Source of the DNA: an uncultured Cetobacterium sp.
Lineage (GTDB): Bacteria; Fusobacteriota; Fusobacteriia; Fusobacteriales; Fusobacteriaceae
Direction: 5' to 3'
DNA: 64,000 nt
NCBI GenBank assembly: GCA_949293295.1
Contig: CASFCG010000005.1
Span: 1 to 64,000, forward strand
This document shows positions 27,703 to 34,892 of the stretch, in pieces. The first letter of the stretch is position 1. Each line of letters starts with the position of its first letter. The notes under the pieces are model-generated. The model was given only the letters and a program-made list of their open reading frames with translations. It had not been told where the DNA came from and ran no database searches. The translations under genes were made by a program, and so were the position numbers.

Positions 27703-28383
27703 TTACTTAAAGTAATTAGGATATTTTTCCTTATACAATTTTATAGACTCTGTATATTTTGTTAAATGTTCTTTTACTAACTCTTTAACCTCTTTCGAAT
27801 TACCACTTTTAATAACCTCAAGTATCAAAAAATGTTGCTTTAGAGTTGTTTTCAAATTTGTCTGTTCTAATGCTTCCAGTAATCTCAATCTATCGTAATG
27901 AGTGGATAATCTCTGAATAGCTTTCCAACTATTCTTCTTATTAAAATATTTAAACAAAATATAATGAAACTCATTATCCAAATCAAAAAACTCATATAAA
28001 TTTTTTCCATACTCTTCTGTAATCTCCTGACATGCTAAATTTTTCTCTAAATCTACCAAAAAATCCTTTTTTTCATCTTTACAAGCAAGCTTTAATATCT
28101 CACTTTCACATAGCTCTCTCACAAAAATAGCTTCCTCTACTATATCTAAATCAATTTTAGATACGAACGAGCCTTTCTGTGGAAAGACTACTATCAGTTT
28201 TTCTTCGATTAATTGAACCAATGCTTCTCTCAATGGTGTTCTACTGACACCAAGAACATTACTCAATTCAATCTCTTTTATTGCTTCACCCGGCTTTAAC
28301 TCTAAATTCATTATATTTGTCTTTAGAACCCTGTATATATACCGTCTTGTATTCTCTTTCGCTTTTTTTCGTTCTATTTTCAT
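27703..28383 (-). CDS. GntR family (FCD subfamily) transcriptional regulator
   Basis: The 226-residue protein has an N-terminal winged helix with LSNVLGVSRTPLREALVQL and an all-helical FCD ligand domain that retains Asp/His metal-site positions (LDNEFH). FCD regulators such as UxuR, ExuR and KdgR control sugar-acid genes. It is monocistronic with its own promoter and terminator, and lies just upstream of the uronide operon. Regulation of that operon, probably by repression relieved by an intermediate, is inferred. Confidence 0.88.
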   Translation of the reverse strand: MKIERKKAKENTRRYIYRVLKTNIMNLELKPGEAIKEIELSNVLGVSRTPLREALVQLIEEKLIVVFPQKGSFVSKIDLDIVEEAIFVRELCESEILKLACKDEKKDFLVDLEKNLACQEITEEYGKNLYEFFDLDNEFHYILFKYFNKKNSWKAIQRLSTHYDRLRLLEALEQTNLKTTLKQHFLILEVIKSGNSKEVKELVKEHLTKYTESIKLYKEKYPNYFK

Positions 28384-28429
28384 AATCTTACATCTCCACC
28401 TAAGTTCTTAATCTATTTTCAATCAAATT

Positions 28430-28458
28430 ATTTTACATAATTTTTCTACAAATTGCAA
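28430..28458 (-). promoter_or_regulatory. Promoter of the GntR gene
   Basis: On the minus strand TTGCAA (28453-28458) and TAAAAT (28430-28435) are 17 bases apart, 47 bases before the start, which has a GGTGGAG site. Confidence 0.6.
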
Positions 28459-28530
28459 CTTAAATAGATTTTTATTTAAACTTAGATATCATATCATCTT
28501 ATAAATCAACTATAATCATCTCAATTTTTA

Positions 28531-30321
28531 TTATTTTTCCCACTCCTCTATCACCTTTTTCAAATAATTTCTAATCGAATTAAAATAAATAGTTTTTGAT
28601 TTGTTTTTTAAATCTAATAAAAAGTTTACACTAATATTTTCCTCTCTTGCACATTCTTTTACTGCTTTTTCTTCAATTTTTAACTTTTCATATTCATCAA
28701 ACTTTTCAAATAGCTCTAGATACCCTTCTTTTTTTTCATTTTCATTTATTAGCTCACCTATATTTGTTACAATAGATTTTTTTAATGGCTTTCTAGCTTG
28801 ATTTAGTTTTCTTTTACTTGTTAACCCTTTTTCCATACTATTAAATAAAGTTAAATTTTGCTTTGGAGTTTCTCTTTCTTGCTTTGACAAATTCTTCAAT
28901 ACTCCATTTATATATTGAACTAACGTCGTTTTTACTGGAGAATTTAAATTTTTATAAAGAATCTTTAAAAGCTCTATCAAAAACTCCTCTCCCTCTTCAA
29001 ACATTATCTTTCTAATTTTGGTGTCAGTTCTCTTGTCCCAAGATTTCGAAATATATATATTTCTTTTTGTTTTTTGAATCTGTGTAACTACTTTTTCAGA
29101 ATAATCGCTGTATTTAGATTTTTCATTTTTTGGAGTCATCTCAGATTTATTATCTTCTACAATTTCTGCTTCTTGTATATCATTAATCTCGTATTTAGAA
29201 AAATTTCTTTCAGATTTCTTACCTATTTTATTCTCAATCTTAAACTGTTTACTATTTTTTGCTTCTATATACTCAGATATATGACATGTCCCATCTTTAT
29301 TTTCATCAAACACATACTCTATATAATATGTGTCCTCCTCTTTATCCTGATAGGAACTATATTTTTTTATATACCCTAACTCTTTCAAAACCTCATAGGC
29401 TTTCTCAACCCTTTTCAAAACCTGCTTCATTCTGCATAAAATATATTTTTTTATTTCACCATTTTTACTAACTCTCTCTGTTATTTGCTCTGTTTTTAGA
29501 GGAATAATTGCCGCTATCGTCCTTAAGTTTATCCTATCTTCTTGCTTTTCATACCTTATTTTACTTATATATTTGTATATTCTTCCAGCGATAGGGTCTT
29601 TTGCTAATATCTCCATCAATGCTTTTGAATTGTACTTTATATATCTCTTGTCTTTTATTTTTTGCCTTATATTTTTATTTAATGTTACTCTATAATAGAT
29701 TTTTTTTCCTTTTTTTAACTTTTGATATGTCAAAAGCTTAAACTCCTCATCCTCAAATTTATATTTTCCCAGTTTTGTGTGATTTGAAACCACAAATTGA
29801 TACTCTGTATTTTTTAAATTTTTTAATGCTTGCTCAACTTTTGTGTAATAGGTTCTGTTCATTTTATTTCCCAAAAAATTAACTATAAAATCAGAGATTT
29901 CAAACTCTATATGCTCCTCTGAAAGTTCCAACTCTTTCTTTATTTCATATGCTGAAATCAAATAAGTGTATATTTTTTCTTCAAATATTGAGGGTTGAAA
30001 TACTTTATCTTTTGCATTCTTAGCAACTAGAGTACAATACATAGTCACACCTAAATCTTCAAAAGAGTACTGAAAGTTTACTCTTTTATTTTGCTTCTGA
30101 GGAGTAAAAAAAGGAAACACAATCATTTCAACTGGGATGTTTATCACATTATCCTTTAGATTTAAAAAATTTCCAGTCTCTTTTATAACAACCTCTTTTA
30201 CCTCTATATCTGGAATCTCATTTAATTGTATATCTATTTTGGTAATATCACTCAATAATGACCCTGTCGAGGATATATTTATATTTTCAATTTCATTTAA
30301 ATTTAACTCTTTTTTCTCCAT
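28531..30321 (-). CDS. Plasmid-type replication initiator protein (Rep/RPA-like)
   Basis: The 596-residue protein has no AAA+ motifs, so it is not DnaA. Residues about 65-330 look like a tandem winged-helix initiator of the RepA/RPA/TrfA kind: an N-terminal block (FPFFTPQKQ...VNFQYSFEDLGV), then a segment around DPIAGRIYKYISKIRY and a helix-rich VLKELGYIKKY end. The remaining 260 or so residues are Lys/Glu-rich with a predicted linker and a helical C-terminus that I do not recognise. The gene faces away from an iteron array, next to rpmH, and its -35 lies inside an iteron. I infer chromosomal origin initiation; an integrated plasmid Rep is the alternative. AAGGAGAT precedes the ATG. Confidence 0.75.
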   Translation of the reverse strand: MEKKELNLNEIENINISSTGSLLSDITKIDIQLNEIPDIEVKEVVIKETGNFLNLKDNVINIPVEMIVFPFFTPQKQNKRVNFQYSFEDLGVTMYCTLVAKNAKDKVFQPSIFEEKIYTYLISAYEIKKELELSEEHIEFEISDFIVNFLGNKMNRTYYTKVEQALKNLKNTEYQFVVSNHTKLGKYKFEDEEFKLLTYQKLKKGKKIYYRVTLNKNIRQKIKDKRYIKYNSKALMEILAKDPIAGRIYKYISKIRYEKQEDRINLRTIAAIIPLKTEQITERVSKNGEIKKYILCRMKQVLKRVEKAYEVLKELGYIKKYSSYQDKEEDTYYIEYVFDENKDGTCHISEYIEAKNSKQFKIENKIGKKSERNFSKYEINDIQEAEIVEDNKSEMTPKNEKSKYSDYSEKVVTQIQKTKRNIYISKSWDKRTDTKIRKIMFEEGEEFLIELLKILYKNLNSPVKTTLVQYINGVLKNLSKQERETPKQNLTLFNSMEKGLTSKRKLNQARKPLKKSIVTNIGELINENEKKEGYLELFEKFDEYEKLKIEEKAVKECAREENISVNFLLDLKNKSKTIYFNSIRNYLKKVIEEWEK

Positions 30322-30371
30322 ATATCTCCTTAAAAATTAATATCTTTAATAATGTGTATATTAATAAAAAT

Positions 30372-30400
30372 ATTATACCAATTTTTTTGTATATACTCAA
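30372..30400 (-). promoter_or_regulatory. Promoter of the initiator gene, overlapped by iteron 1
   Basis: On the minus strand TTGAGT (30395-30400) and TATAAT (30372-30377) are 17 bases apart, and the -10 is extended (TGG before TATAAT). The -35 and most of the spacer lie inside iteron 1, so initiator binding should repress its own gene. Confidence 0.7.
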
Positions 30401-30410
30401 TAATATTTTT
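30385..30410. repeat. Iteron 1 (strong type)
   Basis: The core TGTATATACTCAATAATA begins at 30388 and is flanked by T runs. It is identical over 26 bases to iteron 5. Confidence 0.85.
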
Positions 30411-30487
30411 ACAAATTTTAAAATCTTTATTTTCAATCTTAGAATTAATAGTACACCCTTTTGTATTGAGAAAAATAAGAGTTTTCA

Positions 30488-30512
30488 CAAATGTATATAA
30501 AGAATAATAAAT
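30488..30512. repeat. Iteron 2 (weak type)
   Basis: ATGTATAT (30491-30498), four variable bases, then AATAATAAAT. It matches iteron 4 at 18 of 22 positions and lies exactly 198 bases from it; TGTATAT begins at 30492. Confidence 0.65.
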
Positions 30513-30582
30513 CAGAATTATTAGTTTTTTTAGCTATATAAACCTGCTACTGTTAAAAATACTGAAAACTCCTATCTCGCTC

Positions 30583-30608
30583 TTTTGTATATATTCAATA
30601 ATATTTTT
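30583..30608. repeat. Iteron 3 (strong type)
   Basis: It differs from iterons 1 and 5 at one base (ATTCAA for ACTCAA). TGTATAT begins at 30586, exactly 198 bases after iteron 1. Confidence 0.85.
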
Positions 30609-30685
30609 TATTCTCATAACATACTAATTTTTAATATATTAATTTTTTTCGACTTAATTTTAATAGGAAAAAATCTTGATTTCTC

Positions 30686-30710
30686 TTTATGTATATTTTC
30701 AATAATAAAT
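30686..30710. repeat. Iteron 4 (weak type)
   Basis: ATGTATAT (30689-30696), TTTC, then AATAATAAAT. TGTATAT begins at 30690, 104 bases after iteron 3 and 198 after iteron 2. Confidence 0.7.
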
Positions 30711-30780
30711 AAAAATATTTATTTTTTCTAGAAAATTTTAATTTTAAAACTCAAAAAAATAAATAAATTCTAATTTTATC

Positions 30781-30806
30781 TTTTGTATATACTCAATAAT
30801 ATTTTT
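30781..30806. repeat. Iteron 5 (strong type)
   Basis: It is identical to iteron 1 over 26 bases. TGTATAT begins at 30784, 94 bases after iteron 4 and 198 after iteron 3. Confidence 0.85.
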
Positions 30807-30889
30807 TTATTATAACACATTTATTTTTAAAGGTTGATTGCACTTTTTTTTGTCATCTTAATCATTACATTATACATATAACAATTAAC

Positions 30890-30932
30890 TAAATAACAAC
30901 TATAATTGTGTGTTGTTATTTATTATTTTTTT
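30890..30932. repeat. Inverted repeat with T tract inside the candidate origin
   Basis: Eleven-base arms (30890-30900 and 30912-30922, core AATAACAAC/GTTGTTATT) surround an 11-base loop, followed by a T-rich tract to 30932. It may be a terminator of an unseen short RNA or a structural element of the origin. Confidence 0.55.
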
Positions 30933-31087
30933 AAGATAATAGTTGCATAAGAATCTCAAAAAATGCAAGTAAAAAAAGAGTTTTTTACTGATATGTATAT
31001 TTATAAAAATAAAATAATTCCCTTGAATTTATCAAAATACTATTCAAAATATATCTTTAATTCTTATTACAATAACAAATAAATCAC

Positions 31088-31116
31088 TTGACAAAACAAA
31101 TAATTTCTTCTACAAT
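31088..31116 (+). promoter_or_regulatory. Promoter of rpmH
   Basis: A perfect TTGACA (31088-31093), 17 bases, and TACAAT (31111-31116), about 40 bases before the rpmH start. Confidence 0.85.
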
Positions 31117-31157
31117 AATTATCTGAAATATAGATGCTTTTGGGGAGGTGAAAACAA

Positions 31158-31292
31158 ATGAAAAGAACGTATCAACCAAATAATAGAAAATACAAAAAAG
31201 ACCACGGATTTAGAGCTAGAATGGCGACTAAAAATGGAAGAAAAGTATTAAAAAGAAGAAGAGCCAAAGGAAGAAAAGTATTATCTGCGTAA
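31158..31292 (+). CDS. rpmH: 50S ribosomal protein L34
   Basis: A 44-residue, highly basic protein with the L34 signature: MKRTYQPN at the start, then HGFRARM, and [11 protein letters not shown] at the end. It is a component of the large ribosomal subunit. GGGGAGGTG precedes the ATG. It has its own promoter and a GC-rich terminator. rpmH is usually adjacent to dnaA at bacterial origins, but here its divergent neighbour is the Rep-type initiator. The gene is short but its identity is unambiguous. Confidence 0.98.
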   Translation: MKRTYQPNNRKYKKDHGFRARMATKNGRKVLKRRRAKGRKVLSA

Positions 31293-31294
31293 AG

Positions 31295-31321
31295 CCCGGT
31301 GAGAAACTACACCGGGTTTTT
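31295..31321 (+). terminator. Intrinsic terminator after rpmH
   Basis: CCCGGTG (31295-31301) pairs perfectly with CACCGGG (31310-31316), followed by five T. It allows a separate, higher level of rpmH transcript. Confidence 0.9.
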
Positions 31322-31357
31322 AAAAATGGTTACAAAATAAAACAAAAATAAATTTGT

Positions 31358-31386
31358 TTAACAATAAAACAAATCTATGCTATAAT
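31358..31386 (+). promoter_or_regulatory. Promoter of rnpA
   Basis: TTAACA (31358-31363), 17 bases, and a perfect TATAAT (31381-31386) with an upstream TG (extended -10). Confidence 0.8.
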
Positions 31387-31427
31387 GTTGAAGAAGATCT
31401 TTTATTTTCAACGTTCAGGAGTTTTAT

Positions 31428-31775
31428 ATGAAAACATTAAAAAAAAATAATGAGTTTAGGCTGATTTACAACATAGGAAATAAAATATACGGCTTCTATG
31501 TAATTGTATTTTTAAGGAAAAACAAAATGCAAGAAAATAGATTTGGATTTGTGGCTAGTAAAAAAATTGGTAACGCAGTTTGTCGTAATAGAATAAAAAG
31601 GTTATTCAAAGAGTATTGTCGAGTCAACGAACTTCGTTTTATTTTGGGATTTGATATCGTATTGGTAGCTAAACAAAAAGCAGGTAAAAAATTCAAAGAA
31701 TTAAAATACAAGGAGATTGAACAAGACCTTGAAAAATGTTTCGAAAATTATAGGTTATTTAAAAAGCAAAGTTGA
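31428..31775 (+). CDS. rnpA: Ribonuclease P protein component
   Basis: The 115-residue basic protein is the RNase P subunit that helps the catalytic RNA cut 5' leaders from pre-tRNA. The family motif appears as [18 protein letters not shown] at about residues 47-64. The usual rpmH, rnpA, yidD, yidC, jag order is kept. AGGAG lies before the ATG. It has its own promoter, separated from rpmH by a terminator. The catalytic RNA gene is not in this window as far as I can see. Confidence 0.95.
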   Translation: MKTLKKNNEFRLIYNIGNKIYGFYVIVFLRKNKMQENRFGFVASKKIGNAVCRNRIKRLFKEYCRVNELRFILGFDIVLVAKQKAGKKFKELKYKEIEQDLEKCFENYRLFKKQS

Positions 31776-31782
31776 ACTAATA

Positions 31783-31992
31783 GTGAAAATAACAATCTTA
31801 TGTATAATAAGATTTTATCAAAAATATATATCTAGTTTATTGGGGAAAAATTGTATCTACTACCCTACATGTTCTCAATACATGCTTAAAGCTATAGAGA
31901 GATATGGAGTTTTGAAAGGTGGGTATTTAGGAATAAAAAGATTATTAAGATGCACGCCCTTTCACAAAGGTGGATATGATGATGTTCCTTAA
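31783..31992 (+). CDS. yidD: Membrane protein insertion efficiency factor
   Basis: The small protein has the YidD signature IRFYQKYIS followed by [17 protein letters not shown] and [18 protein letters not shown] choose the GTG at 31783 (69 residues), just after the rnpA stop, because the longer frame from a TTG at 31717 lies inside rnpA. Family members are usually 70-85 residues. YidD is a membrane-associated helper of YidC-dependent insertion, and yidC follows 28 bases later. The exact start is uncertain. Confidence 0.88.
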   Translation: MKITILCIIRFYQKYISSLLGKNCIYYPTCSQYMLKAIERYGVLKGGYLGIKRLLRCTPFHKGGYDDVP

Positions 31993-32020
31993 GTAGCATA
32001 GAAATCTAGGAGGAAGATTA

Positions 32021-32629
32021 ATGGAGTTTTTATATAAAATTTTTGAAGAGGCACTTTTATTTTTGAATGGATTAACGGGGAATTTCGGTCTAGCAATTAT
32101 ATTATTGACCCTTTTAATAAAAATTATTTTGTTGCCTTTGACTTTAAAACAGGATAAAGCGATGAAAAAGATGAAAGAGTTACAACCGACATTGGATAAA
32201 TATAAAGAGTTATATGGTGATAATAAAGAACTATTAAATCAAAAAACTATGGAGTTATATAGAGAGAAAAACATTAATCCAGCGGGAGGATGTCTTCCTT
32301 TATTAATACAACTTCCTATTCTTTGGGCATTATTTGGTGTTTTAAGAGCTGAAAGAGGAGTTGTTCCAGCAGAAAGCTTTTTATGGTTAAACTTGTTAGA
32401 AGCAGACCCTTTTTACATATTACCGATCCTTAACGGAGTTATAGCTTTCGTGCAACAGGCTTTAAGTGGAGCTGGAAATAATCCTCAAACTAAAAATATG
32501 ATGTATATTTTTCCAATCATGATGATTTTTATCTCATATAAGATGCCTGCAGGATTACAAGTTTATTGGTTAACTTCAAGTTTAGCAGGAGTTATTCAAC
32601 AATACTTCATAATGAAAAAAGGAGATTAG
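32021..32629 (+). CDS. yidC: Membrane protein insertase YidC
   Basis: The 202-residue protein is a short YidC/Oxa1 insertase with five hydrophobic segments and no large periplasmic domain. Recognisable parts are LPLTLKQDKAMKKMKELQP after the first core helix, GGCLPLLIQLPILWALFGVLR, and the late PAGLQVYWLTSS segment. The usual core arginine in the first conserved helix is Lys34 here (LLIKIILLP). AGGAGG precedes the ATG. No lipoprotein signal is seen, unlike many Firmicutes copies. Confidence 0.95.
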   Translation: MEFLYKIFEEALLFLNGLTGNFGLAIILLTLLIKIILLPLTLKQDKAMKKMKELQPTLDKYKELYGDNKELLNQKTMELYREKNINPAGGCLPLLIQLPILWALFGVLRAERGVVPAESFLWLNLLEADPFYILPILNGVIAFVQQALSGAGNNPQTKNMMYIFPIMMIFISYKMPAGLQVYWLTSSLAGVIQQYFIMKKGD

Positions 32630-32636
32630 AACGATT

Positions 32637-33278
32637 ATGAAAAACATAATTGAAATAAAAGCTAAAAATAAAGATGTTGCTGTGGCTAGAGCGATAAAAA
32701 TACTAGAGATTGACAAAAAGGCAATAAAGAACATTACAGAGGAAAGAAAACCATTTTCATTTTTGGGGTTATTCTCTAGAGAGGGAATTTATAAGATTGA
32801 GATTGCTTCAGATGAGACTGAAGAGAGTGTAGGACATGAAGTTAATAAAGAGAGGGAGATTTTACAAAAAGGAAAAGAACTATTAGAAAAGATGGGATTA
32901 GATTTAGATGCAGAAATAGAAAAAAAGGATTTTAGAACATATACACTTAATTTACAAGGTCCCGATAATGGAATTATTATAGGGAAAAAAGGAAAAACGT
33001 TGAATAGTTATGAGTATTTGTTGAATATTATGGCGAAAGAAGCTAAAATTGAGGTTGATGTTGAAGGGTTTAAAACTAAGAGAGAGGAAACTTTGAGAGA
33101 ATTAGCTAAAAAAATGTCTGATAAGGTTTTAAAAACTTCAAAACCTGTTAGATTGAATCCAATGTCACCGAGAGAGAGAAAAATTATTCATGAAATAATA
33201 AATACTTACCCAGAATTGAGCACGTACAGTGAAGGAAAAGACCCGAGAAGGTATATTGTTATAAGGAGAAAAAGATAG
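32637..33278 (+). CDS. khpB: RNA-binding protein Jag/KhpB
   Basis: The 213-residue protein has the three Jag parts: a Jag_N domain (about 1-55, with [16 protein letters not shown]), a KH domain containing [17 protein letters not shown], and a C-terminal R3H domain ([12 protein letters not shown], then [10 protein letters not shown]). KhpB pairs with KhpA to bind small and messenger RNAs and to affect cell division. The khpA gene is also in this window at 58088-58327. It follows yidC after 7 bases. Confidence 0.94.
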   Translation: MKNIIEIKAKNKDVAVARAIKILEIDKKAIKNITEERKPFSFLGLFSREGIYKIEIASDETEESVGHEVNKEREILQKGKELLEKMGLDLDAEIEKKDFRTYTLNLQGPDNGIIIGKKGKTLNSYEYLLNIMAKEAKIEVDVEGFKTKREETLRELAKKMSDKVLKTSKPVRLNPMSPRERKIIHEIINTYPELSTYSEGKDPRRYIVIRRKR

Positions 33279-33291
33279 GAGAGGAAAGAAA

Positions 33292-34659
33292 ATGTTTGAT
33301 ACAATCGCCGCAATCTCTACCCCAAGAGGCGAGGGGGGGATAGGAATAGTGAGATTATCCGGTAAAGATTCTTTGTGTATACTCTCAAAAATATTTAAGC
33401 CAAAATCGAATAAAAAGGTAAAAGAATTACGTAATTTCAGTATAAATTATGGTCATCTTTATGATGAAAAAAAGGTTGTAGATGAGGTTTTGGTCTCAAT
33501 AATGAAAGCACCAAATACTTATACGAAAGAGGATATAGTAGAGATTAATTGCCATGGTGGCTTTTTGATAACAGAGAAGATATTAGAACTTGTTTTAAAA
33601 AATGGTGCAAGATTAGCTGAGACTGGTGAGTTCACGAGAAGAGCTTTTTTGAACGGAAGATTAGATTTGACGCAGGCAGAAGCGGTAATTGATTTAATCC
33701 ATGGAAAAACAGAGAGGAGTTTATCTTTATCCTTGGAGCAACTAAGAGGAGATTTAAGAGAGTTAATAAATGAGTTGAAAAAGAAAGTTATGGATGTTTC
33801 AGCTCATGTAAATGTTGTATTGGATTATCCAGAGGAGGGGATAGATGACCCTTTGCCAGAGGAGTTAGTCTCAAATCTACATGATGTTATCAATACGACG
33901 ACAAGATTGATAGATACCTACAGTAAAGGAAAATTGATAAAGGAAGGTGTTAAAACTGCAATAGTTGGAAGACCGAATGTAGGGAAGTCAAGTTTGTTGA
34001 ACACTTTTTTGAAAGAGGAAAGAGCTATTGTAACACACATAGCTGGGACGACAAGAGATATCATCGAAGAGGTAATAAATATAAATGGTATTCCTTTAAT
34101 TTTAGTTGATACAGCAGGGATAAGAAAAACAGAGGATATTGTAGAAAATATAGGAGTTGAGAAATCAAGAGAGTTAATAAGAAATGCTGATTTAGTTCTT
34201 TTTGTATTAGATAACTCTCAAGAGTTAACAGAAGAGGATTTGAAAATATATGAAGAGTTGAATTATAAGAAAGTTATAGGAGTAATAAATAAAACAGATC
34301 AGGAAAGAAAGCTAGATATATCAAGATTGGATAGAATTGAAAAATGGTTGAGAGTGTCAGCCTTGGAGAAAGTTGGAATTGATGTACTGGAAAAAGAGAT
34401 ATATAATCAAATTGTGTCGGGACAGATAGAGGATAGTTCACAAAAATTAATAATTACTAATATTCGTCACAAGTCCGCTCTAGAAAAGACTAAAAAAGCG
34501 ATTGAAAACATATTCGAGACAATAGATTTGGGATTGCCAATGGATTTGATGGCAGTAGATTTAAAAGAAGCTTTAGATTCATTATCTGAGGTAACAGGTG
34601 AGATTACTAACGAGGATTTGTTGGACCATATATTTAGTAATTTTTGTGTTGGGAAATAG
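33292..34659 (+). CDS. mnmE: tRNA modification GTPase MnmE
   Basis: The 455-residue protein has an N-terminal formyl-folate-binding domain, a helical domain and an inserted G domain with [12 protein letters not shown] and [13 protein letters not shown]. The C-terminus ends CVGK, the conserved Cys-motif of this family. With MnmG it makes the cmnm5U34 wobble modification of tRNA. mnmG follows after 222 bases. AGGAAAG precedes the ATG. Confidence 0.97.
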   Translation: MFDTIAAISTPRGEGGIGIVRLSGKDSLCILSKIFKPKSNKKVKELRNFSINYGHLYDEKKVVDEVLVSIMKAPNTYTKEDIVEINCHGGFLITEKILELVLKNGARLAETGEFTRRAFLNGRLDLTQAEAVIDLIHGKTERSLSLSLEQLRGDLRELINELKKKVMDVSAHVNVVLDYPEEGIDDPLPEELVSNLHDVINTTTRLIDTYSKGKLIKEGVKTAIVGRPNVGKSSLLNTFLKEERAIVTHIAGTTRDIIEEVININGIPLILVDTAGIRKTEDIVENIGVEKSRELIRNADLVLFVLDNSQELTEEDLKIYEELNYKKVIGVINKTDQERKLDISRLDRIEKWLRVSALEKVGIDVLEKEIYNQIVSGQIEDSSQKLIITNIRHKSALEKTKKAIENIFETIDLGLPMDLMAVDLKEALDSLSEVTGEITNEDLLDHIFSNFCVGK

Positions 34660-34670
34660 AAAATTGATTG

Positions 34671-34699
34671 AGCCACGGAGATTCTCTGTGGCTTAGTTT
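34671..34699 (+). terminator. Hairpin after mnmE, probable terminator or attenuator
   Basis: AGCCACGGAG (34671-34680) pairs with CTCTGTGGCT (34684-34693), with one wobble, around 3 bases. The T run is poor (TAGTTTAT), so readthrough into mnmG is likely. Confidence 0.55.
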
Positions 34700-34844
34700 A
34701 TAGATAATATCAAATAATATGTATATGAATAGAAATAAAAAGAGAGTATCTGTGTTTTATTAGGTTTAACTTGAATGTTATTAAGAGTTGAAATCAATAA
34801 AACTCCCAAAAATTTTAGTAGATTAATAATGAGAGGAGGTTGTA

Positions 34845-34892
34845 TTGATAAATATTTTTATTATTTATCGTACAAGAGATTATGAGTTTTGA
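34845..34892 (+). CDS. Possible short leader frame overlapping the mnmG start
   Basis: A strong GAGGAGGT site (34833-34840) is followed 4 bases on by TTG and a 15-residue frame. Its TGA (34890-34892) lies just past the mnmG ATG (34882), in another frame. It could couple translation to mnmG. It is short, starts with TTG and may be chance. Confidence 0.3.
   Translation: MINIFIIYRTRDYEF

Larger units (their letters stand above)
30322..31157. other. Candidate replication origin (oriC-like, iteron type)
   Basis: This 836-base region has no gene and is extremely AT-rich. It holds five iterons with a 198-base period in its left part, an 11-base-arm hairpin at 30890-30922, the divergent initiator promoter on the left and the rpmH promoter on the right. 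Gene strand changes here from mostly minus to all plus. The plus strand also changes by eye from pyrimidine-rich to purine-rich. The only DnaA-box-like 9-mer I see (30481-30489) matches TTATCCACA at just 6 of 9 positions. Confidence 0.7.

Noticed and set aside
30278-30299. A sixth iteron-like sequence at the 5' end of the initiator gene
   Set aside because: It matches iteron 4 at about 16 of 22 bases but is off the 198-base lattice by 15 bases and lies in coding sequence.
30481-30489. DnaA-box-like GTTTTCACA in the origin region
   Set aside because: Only 6 of 9 bases fit TTATCCACA and it stands alone, so it is not evidence of a DnaA-type origin.
30991-31016. Another TGTATAT-containing stretch near 30994
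   Set aside because: It lacks the AATAATA half and is 12 bases off the expected 30982, so AT-rich chance is likely.
28531-31157. Integrated plasmid or phage explaining the initiator
   Set aside because: No integrase, resolvase, partition gene, attachment repeat or mobile element is seen. Strand switching and the rpmH-mnmG neighbourhood fit the chromosomal origin better. Not excluded without relatives.
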